In this document: in pieces, positions 28,047 through 36,448 of the stretch
Position numbering within the stretch: the first letter of the stretch is position 1
How the letters are laid out: the number at the start of each line of letters is the position of its first letter
From: Comamonas testosteroni ATCC 11996
GTDB lineage: Bacteria > Pseudomonadota > Gammaproteobacteria > Burkholderiales > Burkholderiaceae_C
Direction of reading: 5' to 3'
Length of the DNA stretch: 64,000 nt
Assembly (NCBI RefSeq): GCF_000241525.1
Contig: NZ_AHIL01000008.1
Coordinates: forward strand, 38,955 to 102,954
The notes under the pieces: model-generated
Databases searched by the model: none
What the model was told of the DNA's origin: nothing
What the model saw: only the letters and a program-made list of their open reading frames with translations
Translations under genes and position numbers: made by a program

Positions 28047-28820
28047 TCAGCGCGCCCAGGCGCAGCCGCCGTCCACAACCAGGGTGGAGCCCACCACATA
28101 GTCGCCGGCGCGCGAGGCCAGGAAGATGGCCGCGCCGGCCATATCCTCGGGCTCGCCGATACGGCCCAGAGGCACGCGCCCCGCGGCCTCGTCCGCATGG
28201 TCGCGCGCGTCCTTGTTCATCTCCGAGGCGAACGGACCGGGCGCGATGGCGCTGACCACGATGCGCTCGGGCGCCAGGCGCAGGGCCATGCGCTTGGTCA
28301 GGTGGATCAGGCCGGCCTTGCTGGCCGCGTAGGAGTAGGTCTCCCAGGGGTTGACCGAGACGCCGTCAATGGAGGCAATGTTGATGACCTTGGCCAGCTG
28401 CGCGCCCGCGGCCGACTTGCGTAGCATGGGCGTGAGCGCCTGGGTCAGGAAGAAGGGCGACTTCATGTTCAGGTCCACGACCTTGTCCCAGCCGCTTTCG
28501 GGAAATTCGTCATAGGGCGCACCCCAGGCCGCGCCCGCATTGTTGACGAGGATGCCCAGCTCGCCTTCGTGCGCCGCATAGGCATCGACCAGCGACTTCA
28601 CGCCGTCCATGGTGGACACGTCGGCGGGCAGCGAAACGCAGTGGCCCAGCTGCGACAGCTCGCGCGCCGTCTGGTCGCAGGCCTCGGCCTTGCGCGCCGA
28701 GATGTACACGCGCGCGCCCTGGCGCACAAAGCCTTCGGCGATCATGCGGCCGATGCCGCGCGAACCACCGGTGACAAGAGCCGTGCGGCCCTTGAGCGAA
28801 AACATCTGCTGGGTATCCAT
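28047..28820 (-). CDS. Short-chain dehydrogenase/reductase
   Basis: A 257-residue classical SDR. The cofactor motif is TGGSRGIG near residue 17, with NNAG near 92, catalytic Ser in INIASIDG, YSYAASKAG as the Tyr-x3-Lys site and the end STLVVDGGCAWAR. Sequence around IDGVSVNPWETYSYAASK resembles RhlG-type beta-ketoacyl reductases, but substrate is not clear. AAGGAGACCGC precedes the ATG. It faces iclR across repeat B3 and may or may not belong to the same pathway. Confidence 0.88.
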   Translation of the reverse strand: MDTQQMFSLKGRTALVTGGSRGIGRMIAEGFVRQGARVYISARKAEACDQTARELSQLGHCVSLPADVSTMDGVKSLVDAYAAHEGELGILVNNAGAAWGAPYDEFPESGWDKVVDLNMKSPFFLTQALTPMLRKSAAGAQLAKVINIASIDGVSVNPWETYSYAASKAGLIHLTKRMALRLAPERIVVSAIAPGPFASEMNKDARDHADEAAGRVPLGRIGEPEDMAGAAIFLASRAGDYVVGSTLVVDGGCAWAR

Positions 28821-28953
28821 GGTGCGGTCTCCTTGATGGCCATAAAAAACCGCTCCAGCTTATGCAAGGCCTGCCACGCCCGGCGTCGCCTAGGCGCCAT
28901 GGCCGATGCCAGGGAGAAAGTACCGTCCTACGCCTCGATCCCGGCTCCGGCTC

Positions 28954-28999
28954 CACACCTGCCGCCCTACACCTGCCGACCTACACCTGCCGCCCTACT
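28954..28999. repeat. Short tandem repeat, about three copies of a 15-mer
   Basis: Unit ACACCTGCCGCCCTA, repeated with one substitution (GACCTA for GCCCTA). It overlaps the stop codon of the DsbA-type isomerase gene on the minus strand, so only the last copy touches coding sequence. Confidence 0.75.
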
Positions 29000-29630
29000 C
29001 CAGCCCCCAGGGCACGCCGGCCGCGGCCTCCCACTGCTGCGCAAACCAGTCGTCGCCACGCAGATAGGCCTGCAGCATGGGCAGGCCGTCCAGGCCCCAG
29101 AACACATGGCCGTCCACCACCCAGGCCGGCACGCCGAATACGCCGGCCTGCTGCGCCTGCTCCGTATTGCTGCGCAGCCATTGCTTGACCTCGGCACCGT
29201 CCTCCTCATGGCGCAGCTGCTCCTTCAACTTCTCGCGCAGCTCCTGCAGGCGCTGCGCATCATTGGCCTCACGGCCGCCCTGCCAGACATGCTGCATCAC
29301 CGCCTGCGCCACAAAGCGGTTGATGCTGCCTTCACGTCCATGGGCCAGCGCCAGCCGCAGCAGCGGCAACGGCTTGAACGGATGCCGGGCCGGCATCTGC
29401 AACTCCACGCCCAGCGCATGGCCGAGCCAGCTCACATGTCTGTAGGTCCACAGTCTCTTGGCCGGAATCCCGGCCGGTCCGGGGTTGGCATTGCCTTGCA
29501 GCAAGGCCCCCAGCAGCACCGGGCGGTAATCCACGTGATAGCTGAGCCCTTGCAGCGCCTTGGGCATCTGCTCCAGCGCCAGCCACGCATAGGGCGACAC
29601 AAAGTCCAGATAACAGGTGATGTGCTTCAT
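28995..29630 (-). CDS. DsbA-family isomerase, 2-hydroxychromene-2-carboxylate isomerase-like
   Basis: 211 residues from the ATG at 29630 (MKHITCYLDFVSPYAWLALE). The DFxSPYAxLA start and GVFGVPAWVVDGHVFWGLD end are typical of NahD/HCCA isomerases and kappa-class GST-like proteins, where the Ser of SPY contacts glutathione. Such enzymes act in naphthalene and other aromatic breakdown, but paralogues with unknown roles are common. AGGAGAGCCGAC precedes the start. It is followed on the same strand by nothing obviously related. Confidence 0.85.
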   Translation of the reverse strand: MKHITCYLDFVSPYAWLALEQMPKALQGLSYHVDYRPVLLGALLQGNANPGPAGIPAKRLWTYRHVSWLGHALGVELQMPARHPFKPLPLLRLALAHGREGSINRFVAQAVMQHVWQGGREANDAQRLQELREKLKEQLRHEEDGAEVKQWLRSNTEQAQQAGVFGVPAWVVDGHVFWGLDGLPMLQAYLRGDDWFAQQWEAAAGVPWGLE

Positions 29631-29652
29631 GTCGGCTCTCCTCAAAGGGTGA

Positions 29653-29943
29653 TCAGATCTCGGCTTTGCGCGGGTCCTCGAGACCTGCACGCTGCAGCAG
29701 CTGGCTCCAGATTTGCAGACGCAGCTCGGAATCGCCCTTGGACCAGGCGCGAATCTCGTCAATGGTTCTGAAGCAGCCCTGGCAATGGCTGCGGTCCTGC
29801 GTCATGCGGCAGACGTTGATGCAGGGCGAAGCCACGGGCTGGTCGGCCTCGGCCCAGACCAGGGCCACCTCGGCCTTGGCAGCCAGTTGCGCCAGCTGCT
29901 GAGCCTGCTGTGCCTGCTGTTCCTGAAGAAGTTCGGTACTCAT
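29653..29943 (-). CDS. DUF1289 small cysteine-rich protein
   Basis: 96 residues. A Gln/Ala-rich N-terminus (MSTELLQEQQAQQAQQLAQL) precedes the DUF1289 core SPCINVCRMTQDRSHCQGCF, which has four Cys, then RTIDEIRAWSKGD. It is a probable metal-binding domain of unknown role. The ATG at 29943 overlaps the stop of the YbaK-like gene (ATGA), so translation is coupled. An upstream extension to 30042 lies inside that gene and is rejected. Confidence 0.88.
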   Translation of the reverse strand: MSTELLQEQQAQQAQQLAQLAAKAEVALVWAEADQPVASPCINVCRMTQDRSHCQGCFRTIDEIRAWSKGDSELRLQIWSQLLQRAGLEDPRKAEI

Positions 29944-30437
29944 GCCTGCTCCACCACGTCCGACCAGGGGGCGGCAGTCAGCGCCTGCAGCTGTGCAGGC
30001 GATGCGGGAAACACACCGTGCGGATGGCCTGCTGCGGCCCACACGGTCTCGAAGCGTTGCAGCTCGGCATCCATCAAGGTGACGACCTTGGTTGCATGGG
30101 CCACGGGGCTGACGCCGCCGATCGAAAAGCCGGTGCTGGACTTGACGAAATCCGCGTCGGCGCGACCGACCTTGCCCACCAGTTGCGTCACTTTCGTTTC
30201 ATCGACCCGCTTGTCGCCCGAGGTCACGACCAGCACGGCCGCGCCATCGCTCCTGCGCTTGAAGATGATGCTCTTGGCCACCTGCCCGACCAGAATGCTG
30301 AGCTGATCGGCTGCCTCCTGTGCAGTGCGGGCTGCGCCATCCAGCATCTGCGGCGCATGCGGATGACCGGCATCCTGCAAAAAGCGGCTGACGCGCTGCA
30401 CGCCTTCAGGCAGCGCGTGAAGTTCTGATCCACACAT
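29940..30437 (-). CDS. YbaK/EbsC-family aminoacyl-tRNA deacylase
   Basis: 165 residues from the ATG at 30437 (MCGSELHALPEGVQRV). YbaK/ProX-type proteins hydrolyse misacylated tRNA such as Cys-tRNA-Pro or Ala-tRNA-Pro. Visible family features are AKSIIFKRRSDGAAVLVVTSG with the conserved Lys, and the glycine loop STGFSIGGVSPVAH. The length suits a free-standing editing domain. It is cotranscribed with DUF1289. The exact tRNA substrate is not readable. Confidence 0.88.
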   Translation of the reverse strand: MCGSELHALPEGVQRVSRFLQDAGHPHAPQMLDGAARTAQEAADQLSILVGQVAKSIIFKRRSDGAAVLVVTSGDKRVDETKVTQLVGKVGRADADFVKSSTGFSIGGVSPVAHATKVVTLMDAELQRFETVWAAAGHPHGVFPASPAQLQALTAAPWSDVVEQA

Positions 30438-30477
30438 ACAAACTCTCGAAGAAAGAGCGCCCACCGCGCCCCGTGCA

Positions 30478-31542
30478 TCAAGTGTACTGAGTGATGAAGG
30501 CGCTGCACGCGCAAGGCGTACAGGCAAAGCCGTAAAGCATGCCGCCGCTGCCCCAGTAATGAGCGTCTGCACCATCAGCCTGCGGAATCTGAGAATCCAG
30601 CTGCAGCACAAAGCGCATGCTCTGGCCGCAGCAGGTGCACAGCGGCTGCCAGGGCGATTGAATCCACGCAGGCTCGCCCCCCACGCGGTACAGATTCTCG
30701 CGGCCGTTGGACTGGCCCCAATCCTGGCGCTGCCAGCGTGCGGGCGTTTCTGCCAGTGCCACCTCGGTAGCGCGCAAAGGCCCGCACTCCCAATCCGGCT
30801 CCTGCAGCTGACCATCTGCGGCCGCGTTCAGGCAATGCGCCTGGCCTGCTTCATCGTGGCGGTAATGCAGCTCGCCCACGCCGCTTTCCATGCAGGACAG
30901 GCACAGCTGCAGATGCACGGTTTGGTCAGCAGGCTGATCGCTGCCAAATACCTTGCTGGCCGGCAAGCTGATCAGGTGCTGCAGCGGCTCGCCGCAATGC
31001 TGGCAGTTGCCTGCGCCCGCGCCGCCAAAGCGATAGCGTTCAGGGCTGTGCTGCAGATTCCAGCTGGGGTGCCAGTGCCGGGGAATCCAGGCAATTGCGT
31101 GATCCAGATAGCGCGCAGGGAATATCAAATGCATAGCTGCTTGCACACTATGCACCTGCGCTTCAGCCTCAAACTGCTCGACATCGCAATCCAGTTCTGC
31201 AAGAGGCGCTATCAAAGGCTTGATGAGTTCGGGCTGTTGATAGCTGGCGGCTTCCAGCACCGTGCGCTCTGCCTCGCTCATGCTGCCGCGCGCCTGGGCC
31301 GATTGCAGGGCTGCGGCCACCAGCGCCGGCCAGTCGTCGTCGGCCAGCCAGGACAACGTGTCGTGCAGCGTCACATGCCAGCGCGTATTGCCCGCCAGCA
31401 GCGCCTGCGCCAGTTGCTTGACCTCGGCCGCTGGCGCCCGCTGCAGCCAGGGCATGAGTGCGCGCGAGATCGACTCCAGCTGCACGGCCTTGACGGATTC
31501 GTCGACATCCAGTGCCGTAATGAAATCTGCTGCTGTCTGCAT
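30478..31542 (-). CDS. Unknown protein with a DUF1963/YwqG-like C-terminal region
   Basis: 354 residues. The N-terminal part (about 1-125) is helical and acidic. The remainder has two CxxC pairs: NCQHCGEP near 180 with LCLSCMES, and LCTCCGQSM near 310 with ACTPCACSA, which look like zinc ribbons. The block EPAWIQSPWQPLCTCCGQSM followed by FVLQLDSQI and YWGSGGMLYGFAC resembles the DUF1963 (YwqG) family. Function unknown. It ends 40 bases before the YbaK-like start. An imperfect family B repeat lies within it. Confidence 0.65.
   Translation of the reverse strand: MQTAADFITALDVDESVKAVQLESISRALMPWLQRAPAAEVKQLAQALLAGNTRWHVTLHDTLSWLADDDWPALVAAALQSAQARGSMSEAERTVLEAASYQQPELIKPLIAPLAELDCDVEQFEAEAQVHSVQAAMHLIFPARYLDHAIAWIPRHWHPSWNLQHSPERYRFGGAGAGNCQHCGEPLQHLISLPASKVFGSDQPADQTVHLQLCLSCMESGVGELHYRHDEAGQAHCLNAAADGQLQEPDWECGPLRATEVALAETPARWQRQDWGQSNGRENLYRVGGEPAWIQSPWQPLCTCCGQSMRFVLQLDSQIPQADGADAHYWGSGGMLYGFACTPCACSAFITQYT
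31122..31260. repeat. Possible family B repeat inside a coding region
   Basis: Read on the minus strand, TTTGATAGCGCCTCTTGCA and TGCAAGCAGCTATGC are imperfect inverted arms about 55 bases apart, with a further GATAG-type arm at 31240-31250. Spacing is longer than in the intergenic copies, so this is a weaker match. Confidence 0.35.
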
Positions 31543-31554
31543 CTGCGGCTGCGC

Positions 31555-32109
31555 TTACTTGGGCGGCATCTGCGCGAGCTTGAAGCGCAGTTGCAGCAAC
31601 TCGATATTCAGATCACGCAAGTCTTTCTCCACATATGCAATATGACTGGAGCTGTTCTTGGCACTGCGTGCTTCGCGCAGCTCTTTTTTCTTCATGTCGA
31701 TGCGTCGCTGCAGCTGGGCCATTTCTTCCTGCATGTCCAGCCGCTCGCGCACCGGGCCATAGCCCTGCAAAAAGGCAGGCTCCACCTGCGCCGGGCAGTA
31801 GCCATACGGGTATTTGCGGCCCGTCTCGGCAAAAGCCTTGCCGCTTTCAGCCGTGCAAAAACCCCGCAGCCCCTGCTGCCAGCCCTGCTGATAGGCCCGC
31901 ACATCCATCTGCACGCCGTTGTCCTTGCAGGTACGGAAATGGCGCTTGGCCCGGGTGGTGATGTCCTGCTTGCCGTCCATGGCGTCCAACTGGCCCAGAT
32001 AGGCCCAGTCCGTATCCTTGCACTCTTGGGCATCCATGCCGGCGCAGCCGCCCAGCAGGGCAGCTGCCGCCAGACACAGGGCCAGCGAAAAACGTGATCT
32101 TGCTTGCAT
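31555..32109 (-). CDS. DUF2799-type lipoprotein
   Basis: 184 residues. The signal peptide MQARSRFSLALCLAAAALLG ends in the lipobox LLGGC, so Cys22 should be lipidated. The mature part has DTDWAYLGQLDAMDGK and paired Cys (CKD ... CTAES ... YCPAQ), then a helical C-terminus rich in Glu/Arg/Lys (MAQLQRRIDMKKKELREA) likely to form a coiled coil. The pattern is that of DUF2799 envelope lipoproteins, of unknown function. It lies 12 bases upstream of the YwqG-like gene and may be cotranscribed. Confidence 0.8.
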   Translation of the reverse strand: MQARSRFSLALCLAAAALLGGCAGMDAQECKDTDWAYLGQLDAMDGKQDITTRAKRHFRTCKDNGVQMDVRAYQQGWQQGLRGFCTAESGKAFAETGRKYPYGYCPAQVEPAFLQGYGPVRERLDMQEEMAQLQRRIDMKKKELREARSAKNSSSHIAYVEKDLRDLNIELLQLRFKLAQMPPK

Positions 32110-32176
32110 GGCGGCGATGGTAACAACGCCCGTGCCTGCCCTGCCCGTTCCGGGCCGGGTTTGGCCAGGCCCGGCC

Positions 32177-33085
32177 TCAACCCGCGCGCTTGGTCAGCAA
32201 GGCCTTGGCCACGCGCGACTGCGTGGGGCGGCCCAGGTGCTCGCTGATGAACTGGCCCGCATCGATCAGCTTGTCGAGGTCGATGCCGGTCTCTATGCCC
32301 ATGCCCTGCAACAGATAGACCACGTCTTCGGTGGCCACATTGCCCGTGGCGCCCTTGGCATAGGGGCAGCCGCCCAGACCCGCAACCGAGGACTGGAAGT
32401 TCCAGACCCCCAGATCCAGCGCCGCCAGCGTGTTGCTCAGGGCCTGGCCGTAGGTATCGTGGAAATGGCCGGACACCTGGTCGAGATCGAAGTGCGCCAG
32501 CGTGGCTTCCAGCGCCTTTTGCACCTTGACGGGCGTGCCCACGCCGATGGTGTCGGCCACGTCCACACGCTGCACGCCGATGTTCTTCATCAGCCCGGCC
32601 AGATAGCCCACCTTCTCGGGCGCGATCTCGCCTTCGTAGGGGCAGCCCACTGTGCAGCTCATGGCGCCGCGCACGGCAATGCCGGCCTCAAGCGCCGCCT
32701 GCACCACGGGCGCAAAGCGCTCGATGCTCTCGGCAATCGAGCAGTTGATGTTGCGCTGGCTGAAAGCCTCGCTGGCCGCGCCGAACACCACGATCTCGTC
32801 AGGCTTGCCGGCCAGCGCGGCTTCAAAGCCCTTGAGATTCGGCGTGAGCACCGAATACAGCACCCCGGCTTTGCGCGCGATGCCCGCCATCACCTCGGCG
32901 TTGTCCGCCATCTGCGGCACCCATTTGGGCGACACATAGCTGGTGACCTCGATCTCCTTGAGGCCGGCGTCCTGCAGGCGCTGCACCAGCTCGATCTTGA
33001 CGGCGGCAGGCACAGGCTGCTTTTCGTTCTGCAGGCCGTCGCGCGGGCCCACATCGATGATCTTGACGCGTGCGGGGTATTTCAT
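32177..33085 (-). CDS. liuE: Hydroxymethylglutaryl-CoA lyase
   Basis: 302 residues. The enzyme splits HMG-CoA to acetyl-CoA and acetoacetate, the last step of leucine catabolism. It starts MKYPARVKIIDVGPRDGLQN with the DxGxRDGxQ metal/substrate motif; SGHFHDTYG supplies the metal His ligands and SVAGLGGCPYAKGATGN near residue 238 is the lyase signature with the catalytic Cys. Length is normal. AGGAGAACGAA precedes the ATG. A 168-base gap occupied by repeat A3 separates it from ghrA, so read-through from the liu genes upstream is uncertain. Confidence 0.95.
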   Translation of the reverse strand: MKYPARVKIIDVGPRDGLQNEKQPVPAAVKIELVQRLQDAGLKEIEVTSYVSPKWVPQMADNAEVMAGIARKAGVLYSVLTPNLKGFEAALAGKPDEIVVFGAASEAFSQRNINCSIAESIERFAPVVQAALEAGIAVRGAMSCTVGCPYEGEIAPEKVGYLAGLMKNIGVQRVDVADTIGVGTPVKVQKALEATLAHFDLDQVSGHFHDTYGQALSNTLAALDLGVWNFQSSVAGLGGCPYAKGATGNVATEDVVYLLQGMGIETGIDLDKLIDAGQFISEHLGRPTQSRVAKALLTKRAG

Positions 33086-33138
33086 TTCGTTCTCCTATCG
33101 CTTCTTTACCTGAACCACTGAACAATCCCCCGTCGCAA

Positions 33139-33253
33139 GAGACGCCCAGCAAGGGCCTGGGCGGCCCCGTCGTCCCGCAGCGTTGGCGTCGTCCCCCTTC
33201 CGAAGAGAAAGGGGGAAGCCGCTAAGCCGCCTAGGCGCAACGGCTCAGGGGGT
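33139..33253 (-). repeat. Dispersed GC-rich repeat, family A, copy 3 (inverted)
   Basis: On the minus strand it begins CCCCCTGAGCCG right at the ghrA stop, then CGGCTTCCCCC, AAGGGGGACGACGCC and GGGGCCGCCCAGGCCCTTGC, in the same order as the other copies. Confidence 0.85.
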
Positions 33254-34176
33254 TAATACCCTTTTCTCAGGTCGACCCGACCTGTGACGGGCTCGCCCCG
33301 GCTCATGGCAGCGACCTTGCCCACGATCTGGGCAATGCTGTCCGCTGCCAGCGTGCGGGCCGAGGTATGGGGGGTGAGGATGATTCTGGACTGCTTCCAG
33401 AACGGGTGATTCTCGGGCAGCGGCTCCTCACGGAATACATCCAGCATGGCGCCGCTGACATGGCCGGACTCGATCTGCGCAATCAGGTCGGCATCGACCA
33501 CATGGCCGCCGCGCCCCACGTTGATCACATAGGCGCCGGGCTGCAGCAGCGCCAGCGTGCGGGCGTTGATGATGTCGCGGGTTTCGTCGTGCAGAGGCAG
33601 CAGATTGACCAGAATGCGCGTCTCGGACAGAAAGCGGTCCAGACTGTCCATGCCGCTGAAGCATTCGACGCCCTGCAGCTCGCGCGGCGAGCGGCTCCAG
33701 CCATTGACCGTGAAATCAAACACCGTCAGCGCCCTGGCCACGCGCTCGCCCATCTTGCCCAGGCCCATCACGCCCACGGGATAGTCCACCCGCCTTGGGT
33801 TGCGCTGGTGCTGCCACAGGCCCTGCGCCATATCGGCCTCGTACTGATCGAGGCCACGGAAGAAGCGGATCACGGCCTGGGCCACATACTCGGCCATCTG
33901 CACGGCCATGCCCGCATCTTCGAGGCGGTAGACGGGCAGCGCGGCGGGAATGCGCAGCGGCAGCAAGGCATCCACGCCCGCGCCGATGTTGAACATGGCC
34001 TTCAGGCCGGACGCCTGCTCGTCGAGGAACTGCTGGGGCGGCGCCCAGACCAGTGCGTAGTCGGCCTGGGGCGCGCCCGGCTCCCAGATGGCAATCTCCG
34101 CGCCCGGCAGCGCGTCATGCAAACCTTTGAGCCAGGGTTCCGGCCGCGTATCGTCACAGCAAAATAAGACTTTCAT
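33253..34176 (-). CDS. ghrA: Glyoxylate/hydroxypyruvate reductase A
   Basis: 307 residues from the ATG at 34176 (MKVLFCCDDTRPEPW). GhrA reduces glyoxylate and hydroxypyruvate with NADPH. The family N-terminus, FNIGAGVDAL, the cofactor motif VMGLGKMGERVA, NVGRGGHVVDADL with the catalytic Arg and ILTPHTSARTL with the catalytic His are visible. A TTG three codons upstream is in frame but unlikely. It lies between liuD and liuE; its role with glyoxylate could connect to the AceK-regulated glyoxylate shunt, as inference only. Confidence 0.9.
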   Translation of the reverse strand: MKVLFCCDDTRPEPWLKGLHDALPGAEIAIWEPGAPQADYALVWAPPQQFLDEQASGLKAMFNIGAGVDALLPLRIPAALPVYRLEDAGMAVQMAEYVAQAVIRFFRGLDQYEADMAQGLWQHQRNPRRVDYPVGVMGLGKMGERVARALTVFDFTVNGWSRSPRELQGVECFSGMDSLDRFLSETRILVNLLPLHDETRDIINARTLALLQPGAYVINVGRGGHVVDADLIAQIESGHVSGAMLDVFREEPLPENHPFWKQSRIILTPHTSARTLAADSIAQIVGKVAAMSRGEPVTGRVDLRKGY

Positions 34177-34230
34177 GGATGCCAAGCCTAACGCTTTGCC
34201 ATGCCTGCTGCAGACGCGGATGGCAAATGG

Positions 34231-34300
34231 ACCGCTATCAAAAAAGAAGCTTCTTGCGCTTTACCTGTCTTGATTTCATCATTGAAAGTGACTGAATTCA
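34231..34300. repeat. Partial family B repeat upstream of ghrA
   Basis: GCTATCAAAAAAGAAGCTTC followed by TTGATTTCA and TGAAAGTGA: one outer arm and the inner arms of the B element without a clear second outer arm. It is A/T-rich and fills part of the ghrA-liuD gap. Confidence 0.45.
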
Positions 34301-34353
34301 TGGATGGTCCGGCGCAAGCCGCTCATTTGTTAAACAGTTCAACCCTGGCCGGA

Positions 34354-36390
34354 TCAGGCGGCCACCTCGATGCGCAGCAGCTCGGCGCCTTCGCTGACCT
34401 GGTCGCCGGGCACATACAGCAGCTCCAGCACCACGCCATCGCCGGGGGCGGCAATCGTGTGCTCCATCTTCATGGCTTCCATCACCGCCAGCGGCTGGCC
34501 CTTGCTGACCTTGTCGCCGGCCTTGACCGTGAACGACACCACCTTGCCCGGCATGGGCGCCGTCAGGCGGCCGCCTTCATGGCCGGTATCGCCGGCGTGC
34601 GCCAGCTGGTCGACCACGGTGATCTGGGTGCTGCCCGCCTCGGTGAAGATGGACAGCTGGTCGCCCTGTGCATGGACCACAACCACCGTGCGCTTGCCGT
34701 CCAGACCCAGTTCCAGCCGCCCGTCGGCCAATGCGCGCCACTGCAGCGCGGCATCGCTGCGGCTCTCTCCCTCGCCAATGCCGAGCTGATAGGTCTGCGC
34801 CGCCTGCGTGCCGCGGCCATAGGCCAGGCCGGCCGTGAAGTCCTCGCCGCGATAGGCAAAGCCGAAGGAGCGCACATAGCGGCCCGACATGCGCCAGCCG
34901 TCGCGGCGGCTGAAGGGGTCTGCGCCTTGCGCGGCCTGCTCGCCCTGCAACTGCCAGGCCATGGCAGCAGCAACGGCGAGGTCTCGGCCCACGAAATCCT
35001 TGCCGAACAAGGCCTCGCGCTCGCGCTCGATCAGCGCGGTATCAAGCAGGGCATTGGAGAAAGCCTGGCTCTTCACCACCTGGCGCAGAAACTGCACATT
35101 GGTCGTCAGGCCCACGATATGGGTCTGGGCCAGCGCCGCGTCCAGACGCGCCAGCGCCTGGGCGCGGTCCTCGCCATGGACGATGAGCTTGGCGATCATG
35201 GAGTCGTAGAAGGGGCTGATCGCATCGCCCTCGCGCACGCCGTCGTCCACGCGCACGTCGCTGATCTCGAAGCTGCTGCACACGGGCTTGCGATAGACGG
35301 CCAGATGGCCGGTGGCGGGCAGGAAGTTGTTCTCGGGGTTCTCGGCGCAGATGCGTGCCTCGATGGCATGGCCCTGGATACGGAGTTCCGACTGCGCCTT
35401 GGGCAAAGGCAGCCCCGAAGCCACCAGCAGCTGCCACCGCACCAGGTCCTCGCCGGTGATGGCTTCGGTCACGGGGTGCTCCACCTGCAGCCGGGTGTTC
35501 ATTTCCATGAAGTAGAACTTCATGGCTTCGGGCTGGTCGTAGCCGCCGGGCTGCTCGACGATGAACTCCACCGTACCCGCGCCCACATAGTTCACGGCCT
35601 TGGCGGCGGCCACGGCCGCCTCGCCCATCTTCTGGCGCAACGCGGCAGTCATGCCCGGCGCCGGCGCTTCCTCGAGCACCTTCTGGTGGCGGCGCTGCAC
35701 CGAGCAGTCTCGCTCGAACAGATAGACGCAATTGCCCTGTGTATCGCCAAACACCTGAATCTCGATATGACGCGGGCGCAGCACGTACTTCTCGATCAGC
35801 ACGGCATCGTTGCCAAAGCTGTTGATGGCCTCGCGCTTGCAGGACTCCAGCGAGGCTGCAAAGTCCTCGCTCTTTTCCACCAGGCGCATGCCCTTGCCGC
35901 CGCCGCCCGCGCTGGCCTTGATGAGCACCGGATAGCCGATGCGATCGGCCTCCTTGTGCAACATGGCAGGGTCCTGTCCTGCGCCGTGGTAGCCGGGCAC
36001 CAGCGGCACGCCGGCCTTTTCCATCAGCTGCTTGGACTCGGCCTTGAGACCCATGGCGCGGATCGCGCTGGCGGGCGGGCCGATGAAGACCAGGCCGGCC
36101 GCTGCGCAGGCGTTGGCAAAGTCTTCGTTCTCGGAGAGAAAGCCATAGCCGGGGTGAATGGCTTCGGCCCCCGTGGCCTGGGCGGCCTCCAGAATGCGCT
36201 CCCAGCGCAGATAGCTGTCCTTGGGCGCGCTGCCGCCGATGTGCACGGCCTCGTCGCAGGCCGCGACATGCTTGGCCCGAGCATCGGCATCGGAATACAC
36301 AGCCACGGTCTTCACACCCATGCGACGGGCGGTGGCGGCCACACGGCAGGCGATTTCACCGCGATTGGCAATCAGAATTTTCTTGAACAT
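34354..36390 (-). CDS. liuD: Methylcrotonyl-CoA carboxylase alpha subunit (biotin carboxylase and carrier)
   Basis: 678 residues, normal for MCC alpha. The biotin carboxylase domain starts MFKKILIANRGEIACRVAAT; the ATP-grasp glycine loop is KASAGGGGKGMRLV, and the active region has MNTRLQVEHPVTE. The biotin carrier at the C-terminus has the lysine in VMEAMKMEHT near residue 637. It partners LiuB to make 3-methylglutaconyl-CoA from methylcrotonyl-CoA and bicarbonate. Context (liuB, liuC, liuE) makes MCC more likely than propionyl- or acetyl-CoA carboxylase. Confidence 0.94.
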   Translation of the reverse strand: MFKKILIANRGEIACRVAATARRMGVKTVAVYSDADARAKHVAACDEAVHIGGSAPKDSYLRWERILEAAQATGAEAIHPGYGFLSENEDFANACAAAGLVFIGPPASAIRAMGLKAESKQLMEKAGVPLVPGYHGAGQDPAMLHKEADRIGYPVLIKASAGGGGKGMRLVEKSEDFAASLESCKREAINSFGNDAVLIEKYVLRPRHIEIQVFGDTQGNCVYLFERDCSVQRRHQKVLEEAPAPGMTAALRQKMGEAAVAAAKAVNYVGAGTVEFIVEQPGGYDQPEAMKFYFMEMNTRLQVEHPVTEAITGEDLVRWQLLVASGLPLPKAQSELRIQGHAIEARICAENPENNFLPATGHLAVYRKPVCSSFEISDVRVDDGVREGDAISPFYDSMIAKLIVHGEDRAQALARLDAALAQTHIVGLTTNVQFLRQVVKSQAFSNALLDTALIEREREALFGKDFVGRDLAVAAAMAWQLQGEQAAQGADPFSRRDGWRMSGRYVRSFGFAYRGEDFTAGLAYGRGTQAAQTYQLGIGEGESRSDAALQWRALADGRLELGLDGKRTVVVVHAQGDQLSIFTEAGSTQITVVDQLAHAGDTGHEGGRLTAPMPGKVVSFTVKAGDKVSKGQPLAVMEAMKMEHTIAAPGDGVVLELLYVPGDQVSEGAELLRIEVAA

Positions 36391-36448
36391 ATCGTCTCCG
36401 TTTATCGGTCAAATCACCGCTCAGCGCATATCCATCAAACGCAAGCAG

